Positions 1 to 8,403 of a stretch of DNA of 64,000 nucleotides are shown piece by piece. A program made the translations under genes and the position numbers. A model generated the notes under the pieces. That model worked only from the letters and a program-made list of their open reading frames with translations. It searched no databases and was not told the origin of the DNA. The number at the start of each line of letters is the position of its first letter. The stretch's first letter is position 1. Source of the DNA: Bradyrhizobium sp. BRP22 (GTDB lineage Bacteria; Pseudomonadota; Alphaproteobacteria; Rhizobiales; Xanthobacteraceae); assembly GCF_020194175.1 (NCBI RefSeq), contig NZ_JADYVX010000001.1:434001-498000 (forward strand), given 5' to 3'.

Positions 1-628
1 AAGGCTTGGTGTCCTTCGCATGGGCGTTCTTGTCGTCCTTCTTCTCGGTTTTCTTGTCGTCCTTCTTCTCCGCGACGGGCTCGCGGATCGAGACACGGTC
101 GTTGAGGCCGAGCATCACCACGATCGCATCCGCCTTCTCGGTGGCGATGATGCCCCGCGCGGCAGCGGCCCAGTCCGAGGGCTCGCCCTTGGGCTGGTAT
201 TTGATCAGGCCGGACACGGTCTTGTGCTTGCGGATCACGCCCATATCGGGCTGTTCGGAATAGGTGTCCTCGAGGCCATAGGCGAGCCAGTCCGCCATGG
301 CATCGCCAAGCACCAGCACGTTGCGCTCCGGCACCGTGTCGCGCTTCGCCGGCGGCGGTGCTCGCGAAAAATCCTGGCGCTGCTGCTGCTGTTGTTGCTG
401 TTGCGGCGGCGCCTGTTGGAAGGGGGTAAAGAAATCCGAGCCGAACCACCCGCCGTTGCTGCGCGGCGCCGGCCGCTGCTGCTGCGGCGGGCCGCCGAAA
501 CCTGGAAAGCCGAAGAACTGCGCCGAGGCGGGACCGGCGATCCCGACCAGAAGCGCAATCGCCACCGCGAGCGCGACGAGGGGGCCGGTCTCGGTGAACA
601 CGCGCAGGAAGGATTTTGGCTTCGGCAT
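1..628 (-). CDS. SGNH/GDSL-type hydrolase family protein, DUF459 (3' end off window)
   Basis: About 209 codons are visible, reading MPKPKSFLRVFTETG at the N-terminus; the C-terminus lies outside the window. Residues 15-36 form a hydrophobic signal peptide or anchor ending GPASAQ. A low-complexity linker rich in Phe, Gly, Pro and a run of eight Gln (near residues 75-83) follows. The catalytic region then begins with VLVLGDAMADWLAYGL, the block I position of SGNH esterases, and contains VMLGLNDR, matching the block V-like motif of DUF459. A Lys/Asp-rich stretch closes the visible part. DUF459 proteins are periplasmic SGNH hydrolases of unknown substrate, probably acting on envelope polymers. 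The next gene on the same strand is a lytic transglycosylase, which fits an envelope role. Family call is firm; substrate unknown. Confidence 0.8.
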   Translation of the reverse strand, partial: MPKPKSFLRVFTETGPLVALAVAIALLVGIAGPASAQFFGFPGFGGPPQQQRPAPRSNGGWFGSDFFTPFQQAPPQQQQQQQQRQDFSRAPPPAKRDTVPERNVLVLGDAMADWLAYGLEDTYSEQPDMGVIRKHKTVSGLIKYQPKGEPSDWAAAARGIIATEKADAIVVMLGLNDRVSIREPVAEKKDDKKTEKKDDKNAHAKDTKP

Positions 629-776
629 CAAAGCTCGGTCGAAATGGATTTTGAAGACAACGCCATACTAGCGGAATCGGGCCGCAAGCGGGCATATTTT
701 CCAGCATGGATCGGGCATCCGCCGCCGTCGTCGAGAGTGGCGGTCAAATAGCGGTATTTGGGCCGTTTTCGGGGAT

Positions 777-2153
777 TTAGCGCGCCCGCAGGCGCTCCAG
801 CATGTCGGAGGTGGCAAATCCGTCGGCCGGTGTTCCAATCGACGCCTGAAAGCTGCGCAGCGCCTCCCGGGTCTGGCCGCCGATCTGGCCGTCTGGCGTG
901 CCGCGATAGAAGCCGCGCTGGGCCAGGAGCTGCTGCAGTTCCAGCCGTTCGACGCGCGACAACACCCGTTCCTGCCGCGGCCAGGGTTGCACGAAGGGCG
1001 GCCCCCCGCGCAACCGGTCGGCGAAATGGCCGATCGCCAGCGCATAGGCCTCGGCCGGGTTGTATTTCATGATCACCCGAAAGTTCTGCAGCATCAGAAA
1101 GCCGGGGCCTTCGGCGCCGGCGGGTGCGAGCAGATAGGCTTTGGTGGCGGGTTGCGGGAACGGCTGGTTGTTGGCGCGCTTGAGGCCGAGCTGCTGCCAT
1201 TGCGCGAGCGTCATCGGCTTGGCGCGGTCCGCCAGCATGTAGTTGAAGTCCTTGGGAACGACGACTTCGTACCCCCAGCTCTGGCCGGTCTGCCAGCCGT
1301 CCTTTTTCAGGTTGTTGGCGGTCGAGGCGATCAGGTCGGTGGGGTCGTCGACGACGTCGCGCCGTCCATCGCCGTCACCATCGACGGCGTAGCGCTTGAA
1401 GGCGGTGGGCATGAACTGCGTCGGCCCGAACGCGCCGGCCCAGGAGCCGCGAAGCTGCTCGGGGCGGAGATCGCCGCGATTGAGGATCTCGAGCGCCGAG
1501 AGGAATTCGTCCTTGAAATAGGCCTGGCGGCGGCCGATGCAGGCGAGCGTGGCGGTCGATTGCACCACGCTGCGGTCGCCCATCTGGGTCGAATAATTGG
1601 ATTCGATGCCCCAGATCGCCGCGACCGCGTAGCGGTCCACGCCATAGGTTTTTTCCGCAGCGTCGAATTGCGCCTTGTATTTGGCGAGGATCTCGCGGCC
1701 CTTGGCCAGACGGTTGTCATTCACGAGGATGTCGAGATAGTCCCAGATCGCCTTGGTGAATTCGGGCTGCGAGTCCAACAGATCCATGATGCGCAGGTCG
1801 GGCGTGAGTCCGGCCGTGAAGCGCTCGAAATTCTCGCGTGTGACGTTGCGCCGCGCCGCGTCGGGCCACATCGAGGCGACACAATTGTCGAAATTGGCGG
1901 CCTCCTGCCGGATCGCCGCTGCGGTCATCAGCGGATGGCCGGAAGCGCCATCCTCGCCGCTCCATGGCGGGGCCGAACCGTCGCCGGCAGCGGCCGCCGG
2001 CGGGGGCGAGGAGTTCGATCCCGAGAACAGGTTGCCGAACAGATCCGCAAGGCCACCCTGGGATTGGGCGAAAGCCTGATTGGAAACAAGCAGAACCGCC
2101 GCGATTATCATCGCGCGGGTTCGGCTCGTGGTTGCTGTTCCCGTCCGCCGCAT
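777..2153 (-). CDS. Lytic murein transglycosylase, MltB-like (SLT_2) with C-terminal peptidoglycan-binding domain
   Basis: The protein should cleave the MurNAc-GlcNAc glycan strand non-hydrolytically in the periplasm. I start it at the ATG at 2153 (MRRTGTATTS), giving 458 aa. This leaves a normal signal peptide (MIIAAVLLVSNQAFAQ); the longer frame up to 2246 would put 31 non-signal residues in front. The catalytic Glu is in AIWGIESNYSTQMG (about residue 184), followed by the family motifs GSWAGAFGPTQFMPTAF and a DGDGDGRRD loop. A PG_binding_1 domain occupies about residues 395-455 (RGFYRGTPDGQIGGQT). It is divergent from galU across a 200-bp promoter region, and an Ala/Pro/Gly linker follows the signal. 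No lipobox is seen, so it is soluble periplasmic rather than a lipoprotein. Confidence 0.9.
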   Translation of the reverse strand: MRRTGTATTSRTRAMIIAAVLLVSNQAFAQSQGGLADLFGNLFSGSNSSPPPAAAAGDGSAPPWSGEDGASGHPLMTAAAIRQEAANFDNCVASMWPDAARRNVTRENFERFTAGLTPDLRIMDLLDSQPEFTKAIWDYLDILVNDNRLAKGREILAKYKAQFDAAEKTYGVDRYAVAAIWGIESNYSTQMGDRSVVQSTATLACIGRRQAYFKDEFLSALEILNRGDLRPEQLRGSWAGAFGPTQFMPTAFKRYAVDGDGDGRRDVVDDPTDLIASTANNLKKDGWQTGQSWGYEVVVPKDFNYMLADRAKPMTLAQWQQLGLKRANNQPFPQPATKAYLLAPAGAEGPGFLMLQNFRVIMKYNPAEAYALAIGHFADRLRGGPPFVQPWPRQERVLSRVERLELQQLLAQRGFYRGTPDGQIGGQTREALRSFQASIGTPADGFATSDMLERLRAR

Positions 2154-2353
2154 GGCTCGATCTGCCCGTTCCAACGATTGGTTCAGAAGGCCTTGTGACG
2201 GTTTCCAACAGCTTAACAAAGGCGAGATTTTGTTTTGATCTGTCACAAGGACAAAAGCGACCGGACATCACACATCCGCCTTTGTTCCCGGCTGCAAACC
2301 AGATAGCAAGGTGCGATACCCGTCTCACACATTTCAAGGCGCCCGACATTCCC

Positions 2354-3235
2354 ATGAAAATCCGTAAAGCCGTCTTTCCCGTCGCCGGTCTCGGCACGCG
2401 CGTCCTGCCCGCCACCAAGGCAATGCCGAAGGAAATGCTGACCATCGTCGACAAGCCGCTTATTCAATACGTGTATGACGAGGCAAAGGAGGCCGGGATC
2501 GAGCATTTCGTCTTCGTCACCGGCCGCAACAAGGCGATCATCGAGGATCATTTCGACCGGATGTTCGAACTCGACACGACGCTTGTCGCGCGTGGCAAGA
2601 AGGCCGAAATGGACGTTCTGGCGCAGAACCAGCCGGAAGCGGGTGCCGTCAGCTTTACCCGCCAGCAGGCGCCGCACGGGCTTGGTCACGCGGTATGGTG
2701 CGCGCGTGAGATCGTCGGCAACGAACCCTTTGCGGTAGTGCTGCCGGACGAGCTGGTGCTGAACACGCCGGGCTGCCTCGCCCAGATGATCGAGGCCGCG
2801 GGCAAGCTCGGTGAGAAGTCGAACCTGATCGCGGTCGAGGAGGTGCCCGACCATCTCACCCATCAATACGGCATCTGCGGCGTCGGGCCGCGCCACAGCC
2901 ATCCCAGGATGTTCGAGATCAATAGCATGGTGGAGAAGCCGCCGAAGGGCACGGCGCCATCCAACCTCTCGATCACCGGGCGCTATATCCTGCAGCCGGA
3001 GATTTTCGCAATCCTGGAAACGCAGGAGCGCGGCGCCGGCGGCGAGATCCAGCTCACTGACGCCATGATCGGCCTGGCCAAGACGCAGAAATTCTATGGC
3101 GTGGAGTTCGAAGGCGAGCGGCACGATTGCGGTTCCAAGGCCGGATTCCTGCGCGCCAACCTCGCCTACGGCATGCGACGCCCCGAACTGCGCGACGGCC
3201 TGCTCGCCGAGATGAAGAGGTATCTGGAGAAGTGA
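2354..3235 (+). CDS. galU: UTP--glucose-1-phosphate uridylyltransferase
   Basis: GalU makes UDP-glucose from UTP and glucose-1-phosphate in the cytoplasm, feeding exopolysaccharide, LPS and cyclic glucan synthesis. The 293-aa product has the usual family length. The nucleotide-binding signature is GLGTRVLPATKAMPKEML (residues 12-29). QYVYDEAKEAGI, a GLGHAVWCA motif and the MVEKPPKGTAPSNLS sugar-phosphate loop follow. The ATG at 2354 begins the family-typical MKIRKAVFPVAG; the longer upstream frame runs through the divergent promoter region and is rejected. It is transcribed away from the lytic transglycosylase gene and ends at a palindromic repeat. Confidence 0.96.
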   Translation: MKIRKAVFPVAGLGTRVLPATKAMPKEMLTIVDKPLIQYVYDEAKEAGIEHFVFVTGRNKAIIEDHFDRMFELDTTLVARGKKAEMDVLAQNQPEAGAVSFTRQQAPHGLGHAVWCAREIVGNEPFAVVLPDELVLNTPGCLAQMIEAAGKLGEKSNLIAVEEVPDHLTHQYGICGVGPRHSHPRMFEINSMVEKPPKGTAPSNLSITGRYILQPEIFAILETQERGAGGEIQLTDAMIGLAKTQKFYGVEFEGERHDCGSKAGFLRANLAYGMRRPELRDGLLAEMKRYLEK

Positions 3236-3244
3236 GGGCGCGCG

Positions 3245-3346
3245 GTCATCATCCGCGCAGGCGGATGATCCAGTATCCCGCGAAGCCTGCGACTGATCTC
3301 CGAAAGCGCGGCGTACTGGATGCCCCGCCTTCGCGGGGCATGACGG
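3245..3346. repeat. Two-stem palindromic repeat, family A (copy 1)
   Basis: This unit has two G+C-rich stem-loops. The left begins gtcatcatccgc and the right ends gcggggcatgacgg. They are joined by inverted inner blocks, atccagta on the left and tactggat on the right. The same architecture recurs five more times in the window. This copy separates the convergent galU and diguanylate cyclase genes. Confidence 0.85.
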
Positions 3347-3356
3347 CTGTGGTGGC

Positions 3357-4850
3357 TTACGCCACCAGCGACAGCCCCGGCAGGCTTGCGACCACGCTCT
3401 GATTGCGGCCATTGGCCTTGGCGGCATAGAGGGCCCTGTCGGCGGCCTCCACCAGATCGGTCCAGTTCTGGCCGGGCAGAGGTGTCAGGCTCGCGATCCC
3501 GATGCTGACGGTGGTGATGGTCTCCTGATCGCGCCATTGCTCGATCTTGCGGCGGATTGTCTCCGCCACGGTGAACGCTTCCACTGTGGTATGGCCAGGC
3601 AGCAGCACCGCGAATTCCTCGCCGCCCAGCCGCGCCGTGCAATCGCCGGCCCGCCGGACCGAATCCGAGATGCAGATGGCGATGCCGACCAGCACCTGGT
3701 CGCCGGCCTGGTGACCATAGGTGTCGTTGAACGCCTTGAAATGGTCGGCGTCGATGATGAGCAGCGCGAGCGGCGTCGCATGCCGGCCGGCGCGACGCCA
3801 TTCCGCGTCGATTTCGGCGTCGAACTTGCGCCGGTTTCGCAGACCGGTCAGGGCGTCGGTGGTCGCGAGCTCTTCGAGCTTTTCCTCGGCTTCGGCGCGG
3901 CGGCCGATCTCGCGCGCCAGGAACAGCGTGGTGCCGAGCACGAACAGGATCAGTGCCGCCATGATGGCGCCGATCCGGATCGCTTCCTTGCGCCACAGGC
4001 TGAAGACGCCCTCCAGCGGTCTTCCGACCACGGTGAACAGCGGACCGTTGCCGCTGCGGCGAACATAGAGCCGCGGGGTCTGGTCGATCGGGCCGGCACC
4101 GGAGTAGGAGCCGTTGTTCTTCAGGTTGTCTGCAGTCCAGTTGCGCCGCTCCGCCAGATTGGTGCCGATGACATCGAGGTCGAACGGCGTGCGCATGATG
4201 ATGGTGCGGTCGCGACGCAGCACAGTGATGGTGTCGCCGGGAGCAAGCGTCAGCCGCCCGAACAGTTCGTGGAAATAGCTGAAGCGGATCGAGCCTGTGA
4301 CGACACCGAGAAAGCTGCCGTCTTCGCCGCTGATGCGCCGGCTCAGCACGATCGCGTAGGCGCTGCGATGGAGCATCGGCTTTGAGATGTAGAGGCCCGT
4401 ATAGGGCTGGTCGCGATGGATGGAAAAATACTCTTCGTCGCTGCGGTTCTCCGGCAGGGGATCGAGCGTCGATGCATCGACCACCAACTGCCCCGTGCTG
4501 TCGAACACCTGGATCGCGCCAAAGTGCTTTGCGGTGGCGGCATGATCGAACAGGATCAGGTGCCGGATCTCCTTGCTGACCTGCTTGATCTCCGGCATCA
4601 CCATGGCGCCGGCGACCGCACGCAGCGACAGGTCGAACAGTTCGATGTTGCGGCTGATGTCGGCGTCGATGCCGGCGCCGAGGTTCTCCAGCATCTGCCG
4701 CGCCAGCTCTTCCTCGCCGCGGCGCATGTCGAGCATGACGCTGGTGCAGACGGCGGAAAAGCCGATCACGGTCGCGACCGAGGAAGCGATCAGGAGCTTC
4801 GTCGATAGCCGCCAGCGCCGCCTTGCTTGTTGTCGCCGTTCGTGTGGCAT
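3357..4850 (-). CDS. Membrane diguanylate cyclase with periplasmic Cache-like sensor and GGEEF domain
   Basis: Predicted to make c-di-GMP from two GTP in response to a periplasmic signal. Numbering from the ATG at 4850, transmembrane helices lie at about 18-39 and 292-312. They enclose a roughly 250-residue periplasmic region with dCache-like features (VFDSTGQLVVDAS, then SYFHELFGRL). A short coiled linker leads to the GGDEF domain (TDALTGLRNRRKFD). The active-site motif is intact as GGEEF (about 409-413). RAGD lies exactly five residues before it, the spacing of the allosteric I-site, so product inhibition is likely. An alternative ATG at 4874 adds eight residues; I prefer 4850 because gggacg precedes it. 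The gene is convergent with galU. Confidence 0.9.
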   Translation of the reverse strand: MPHERRQQARRRWRLSTKLLIASSVATVIGFSAVCTSVMLDMRRGEEELARQMLENLGAGIDADISRNIELFDLSLRAVAGAMVMPEIKQVSKEIRHLILFDHAATAKHFGAIQVFDSTGQLVVDASTLDPLPENRSDEEYFSIHRDQPYTGLYISKPMLHRSAYAIVLSRRISGEDGSFLGVVTGSIRFSYFHELFGRLTLAPGDTITVLRRDRTIIMRTPFDLDVIGTNLAERRNWTADNLKNNGSYSGAGPIDQTPRLYVRRSGNGPLFTVVGRPLEGVFSLWRKEAIRIGAIMAALILFVLGTTLFLAREIGRRAEAEEKLEELATTDALTGLRNRRKFDAEIDAEWRRAGRHATPLALLIIDADHFKAFNDTYGHQAGDQVLVGIAICISDSVRRAGDCTARLGGEEFAVLLPGHTTVEAFTVAETIRRKIEQWRDQETITTVSIGIASLTPLPGQNWTDLVEAADRALYAAKANGRNQSVVASLPGLSLVA

Positions 4851-4987
4851 GTTTCGTCCCGGGCGGCCCCTCATGCACCGGAAACATTGTTGCCGCCTTA
4901 AGCGGCGACAGTGATCTGCGAATGGGTTAACGGTTGGTTGGTTCGACTGACGATTTTCGGCAATGGTGTGAATTCAGGGGACTTGAC

Positions 4988-5272
4988 GTGAACGATTACG
5001 GCCCGTTGCGGGATTACCTGAAGAAGCAGACGCTGCCCGAACTCGTGCTCAGCTTCGAGCAGATCGAGGCCATTCTCGACGCGCCGCTGCCGCGCGCCGC
5101 GCAACGCGCCTCCTGGTGGGATTCGCTTCGCAGCCCGCAGGAAAGGATGCCGCAGCGCGAAGCCTGCCTCGAGGCCGGCTATGTCGCCACGCGCCAGGCG
5201 GATGGCAACAGCGTGAAGTTCAAGCGCCTGCCGCGCAACGCCCGTCGTTCCTACGAAAGCGGGAGCGCATGA
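4988..5272 (+). CDS. Small protein resembling DUF7662 proteins, function unknown
   Basis: The start is GTG at 4988, preceded by aggggac at good ribosome-binding distance, giving 94 aa beginning MNDYGPLRDYLKKQ. The longer frame back to 4934 has no comparable site. Conserved-looking features are YGPLRDYLKKQ, a central SFEQIEAIL helix, the RASWWDS motif and a C-terminal GYVATRQADGNSVKFKR strand pair. This resembles a small bacterial family annotated as DUF7662, possibly nucleic-acid binding; that function is a guess. It stands between two c-di-GMP genes but on the opposite strand. A family A repeat follows its stop codon. Confidence 0.65.
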   Translation: MNDYGPLRDYLKKQTLPELVLSFEQIEAILDAPLPRAAQRASWWDSLRSPQERMPQREACLEAGYVATRQADGNSVKFKRLPRNARRSYESGSA

Positions 5273-5288
5273 CAACAGGGCTTGCTCC

Positions 5289-5386
5289 GTCATCGCCCGG
5301 CTTGACCGGGCGATCCAGTATTCCAGAGACCACCATAGCGAGAAACCGCGGCGTACTGGATGCCCCGCCTGCGCGCGGCACGACAG
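5289..5386. repeat. Two-stem palindromic repeat, family A (copy 2)
   Basis: The unit begins gtcatcgcccggcttgac, has inner blocks gatccagta and gtactggat, and ends in a second stem partly degraded to cacgacag. It separates two convergent genes, the DUF7662-like gene and the GGDEF/EAL gene. Confidence 0.8.
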
Positions 5387-5407
5387 TTGCTGGGCGAAGT
5401 CGGAAGC

Positions 5408-8284
5408 TCAGCTCGCGGCTTCCAGCCGCTCTTCCGTAAGCAGCCGCATCGCGGCCTCGGCATCCATCGGTTCGCCGAAGGCGAAGCCTTGCGCATATTC
5501 GCAGCCGAGCTGGTAGAGCTCGACCGCATCCGAATCCGTTTCCGCGCCTTCCGCCACCACGTCCATGCCGAGGTCATGGGCCAGCGCGATGATCGATTTC
5601 AGGATCACGGGCCGGGTGCCGCGGCTCGTGGTGCGGACGAAGGACTGGTCGATCTTGATGGTGTCGAACGGGAAGCGCTGCAGGTAGGACAGCGAGGAAT
5701 GGCCGGTGCCGAAATCGTCCAGTGACAGTCCGGTGCCGAGCTCGCGGATGCGCGCCAGCATCTGCGCGGCGTGCTCCGGATTCTCCATCACCAGCGATTC
5801 CGTCAATTCCAGTTTCAGCGTGCCACGCGCCACCGAGGAGCGCGACAGCACGGTCCTGATGTCGTGGATCAGGTCGTGGCGCAGCAATTGCCGCGAGGAG
5901 ACGTTGACGGAAGCGAAGATCGGCTCGCGCGAGCGCATCGCGCGCTGCCAGATCGAAAGCTGCCGCGCGGTCTGGTCCAGCACGAACGTGCCGAGATCGA
6001 CGATCAGGCCGATTTCCTCCGCGATCGAAATGAATTCGGACGGCGACATCCGCCCGAGTTTCGGATGGTCCCAGCGTGCCAACGCCTCGAAGCCGGCGAT
6101 CGAGCGGTCCTCGAGCCGCACGATCGGCTGGAACAGGATCGTGATCTCCTGCCGCTCGATGGCGCGCCGCAGCTCGCTCTCCAGCGTCAGCCGGTCGGTC
6201 TTGCGCGCACGCATTGCCGGCTTGTAGACGTCGATGCGGTCGCCGCCGATGCGCTTGGAATGATACATCGCAAGCTCGGCGTCCTTGATGATCTCGTCGG
6301 TGAGCTGCGTCTGCGGGTCGGAGAGCGCCAGCCCGATCGACGCGGTCAGGAAGATCTCGCGGTCGTTGAAGGCGATCGGCGCGCGGATGGTCTTGCGGAT
6401 GGTTTCGGCAAAGGCGGTGATCCGCGCCGGATCCTGCTCGGACAACAGGATCAGGCCGAACTGGTCACCGGCCAAGCGCGCCAGCGTGTCCTGCGGTTTG
6501 AGAATGCGGGTCAGGCGTCGCGCCAGCGTCAGCAGGATGGAATCGCCGACCGCCATGCCGACGGAATCGTTGACCTGCTTGAAGCGGTCGAGGTCGATCA
6601 CCATCAGCGTCGGCCGCAGCGTCGGCACGGTCTTTGCGAGATTGGCGACCGCGCTGAGCCGGTCCATGAACAATTTGCGGTTCGGCAGCCCGGTCAGATT
6701 GTCGTGGACCGAGTCATGCAGCATCCGCTCTTCGGAATTCTTGATGTCAGTGACGTCGGTGAGCGTGCCGACCACGCGCGAGACTTCGCCGTCGGAGCCC
6801 ACGACGGGTCGGGCCTTCAGCGCGAACCACATGAAATGGCCGTCCGGCGTGCGCAGCCGGAAATCCTGCACCAGGCGGCCGCGGCGCTGGTCGAGCACGC
6901 TGTCGAGCGCGGCGCGGAAACGGTCCTGGTCGAGCGGATGCAGCACTTCCAGCCATTTCGCCGCCGGCCCTTCCAGCGTGCCGCGTTTCAGGCCCAGCAG
7001 GGCCTCGGTCTCGGGGCTGGTGAATACCTTGTCGGCGGAGACGTCCCAGTCCCAGATCAGGTCGCCCGAGCCAGTCAGCGCCAAAGCGCGCCGCTCGACA
7101 TCGGAGACGACGCCGGTGGTGGCGCCGCCGCCGGCAAAGGCGTGCTGCATCACCGTGAAGCCGATCAGCATCACGATCAGCACGAGGCCGCCGAGCAGCG
7201 CCGGACCGACAATGTCGTTGGTGACGCTGCCCGCCACCGTCATGCCGGCCGCGACCACCCAGACCACCAGCAGGAACCAGGTCGGGATCAACAGCACGGC
7301 GCGGTCGAAGCCGTGGGTCGAGAGATAGACGATCAGCGCGAAACCGGCGACGGCGATCAGCACAAGCGACATGCGGGCGATGCCGGAGGCGACAGCCGGA
7401 TCGAACAGCGCCAACGCCACCAGCGATCCCAGGAACAGCAGCCAGCCGATGGTGATGTGGGAATAGCGCACATGCCAGCGGCTCAAATTGAGATAGGCGA
7501 ACAGGAACACGAGCAGCGTTGCCGCCAGGATCGCCTCGCCGGCCGCGCGCCAGACGCGCTCGGCGTTGTTCGACATATCCAGCACCTTGGCCCAGAAGCC
7601 GAAATCAACGCCGATATAGACCAGCACCGCCCAGGCCAGCGCGGCGGCCGCCGGAAACATGATGCTGCCCTTGACCACGAACAGGATCGTCAGCACCAGC
7701 GCCAGCAGGCCGGAAATGCCGATCACGATGCCCTGGTAGAGCGTGAACGAGTTGACCTTGTCCTTGTAGGACTCCGGCTCCCAGAGATAGAGCTGCGGCA
7801 GCTTGTCGGTACGCAATTCCGCGACATAGGTGACGACCGCGCCCGGATCGAGCGTGATGCGGAAGACGTCAGCGGTCGGGCTCTCCTGCCGCTCGGGACG
7901 GTCGCCGACCGAGGGCGTGATGGTGGCGATGCGCGACAATCCGAGATCCGGCCAGAATAGGCCTGACGACACGATGCGATAATGCGGCGCGACGATCAGG
8001 CGGTCGAGTTGGTCGTCGGTGTTGTTGGCGAGCGCGAACACCACCCAATATTGTCCGCCCTCGCGGGCGCGGACTTCGATGCGGCGGACGATGCCGTCGG
8101 TGCCGGGCGCGGTCGAGACCTGGATGCGGTCGGTGTCGCTGCGCTGGTGATCGAGGACGGCAGTGAGATCGATTGCGGGCGCGTCGCTGCGGACGCTGAC
8201 GGCGTCAACTGCGCGCGCCGGCGACGCGCCGACAACCATCATGAGGGCCAGCGCAAGCGGCGCAAGCCACCTGATCAGACGCAA
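5408..8284 (-). CDS. Membrane c-di-GMP phosphodiesterase: 7TM sensor, PAS, degenerate GGDEF, EAL
   Basis: 958 aa. A signal peptide (1-25, ending SPARA) is followed by a periplasmic domain of about 150 residues. About seven membrane helices then occupy residues 183-380, a layout like 7TMR-DISM receptors. A PAS domain (about 395-515, WDWDVSADKVFTSPE) comes next, then a GGDEF domain from HDNLTGLPNRKLF. Its catalytic motif is AGDQF (about 608) instead of GGDEF, so cyclase activity is unlikely. The EAL domain looks complete: FEALARW (about 733), DDFGTGHSSLSYL (about 858) and VAEGAET. The likely net activity is c-di-GMP hydrolysis controlled by an envelope signal, opposing the cyclase encoded 0.6 kb away. 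Whether the degenerate GGDEF still binds GTP as a regulatory site cannot be read from sequence. Confidence 0.9.
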   Translation of the reverse strand: MRLIRWLAPLALALMMVVGASPARAVDAVSVRSDAPAIDLTAVLDHQRSDTDRIQVSTAPGTDGIVRRIEVRAREGGQYWVVFALANNTDDQLDRLIVAPHYRIVSSGLFWPDLGLSRIATITPSVGDRPERQESPTADVFRITLDPGAVVTYVAELRTDKLPQLYLWEPESYKDKVNSFTLYQGIVIGISGLLALVLTILFVVKGSIMFPAAAALAWAVLVYIGVDFGFWAKVLDMSNNAERVWRAAGEAILAATLLVFLFAYLNLSRWHVRYSHITIGWLLFLGSLVALALFDPAVASGIARMSLVLIAVAGFALIVYLSTHGFDRAVLLIPTWFLLVVWVVAAGMTVAGSVTNDIVGPALLGGLVLIVMLIGFTVMQHAFAGGGATTGVVSDVERRALALTGSGDLIWDWDVSADKVFTSPETEALLGLKRGTLEGPAAKWLEVLHPLDQDRFRAALDSVLDQRRGRLVQDFRLRTPDGHFMWFALKARPVVGSDGEVSRVVGTLTDVTDIKNSEERMLHDSVHDNLTGLPNRKLFMDRLSAVANLAKTVPTLRPTLMVIDLDRFKQVNDSVGMAVGDSILLTLARRLTRILKPQDTLARLAGDQFGLILLSEQDPARITAFAETIRKTIRAPIAFNDREIFLTASIGLALSDPQTQLTDEIIKDAELAMYHSKRIGGDRIDVYKPAMRARKTDRLTLESELRRAIERQEITILFQPIVRLEDRSIAGFEALARWDHPKLGRMSPSEFISIAEEIGLIVDLGTFVLDQTARQLSIWQRAMRSREPIFASVNVSSRQLLRHDLIHDIRTVLSRSSVARGTLKLELTESLVMENPEHAAQMLARIRELGTGLSLDDFGTGHSSLSYLQRFPFDTIKIDQSFVRTTSRGTRPVILKSIIALAHDLGMDVVAEGAETDSDAVELYQLGCEYAQGFAFGEPMDAEAAMRLLTEERLEAAS

Positions 8285-8403
8285 TGTCAGTACTCCGCGC
8301 TTTCACGATTCATGCGGGCGAACCAGCGCCCCGGCGTTCCCGGATAAATGCCACGAAAGCGAAGGAAATCAAAGGGTTTCCGGCGCGGCCGACGGTGGAA
8401 GCG

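Noticed and set aside
5771..7960. A 729-codon plus-strand frame opposite the GGDEF/EAL gene
   Set aside because: Shadow of a certain gene; composition is His/Gln/Arg-rich with no domain or ribosome-binding site.
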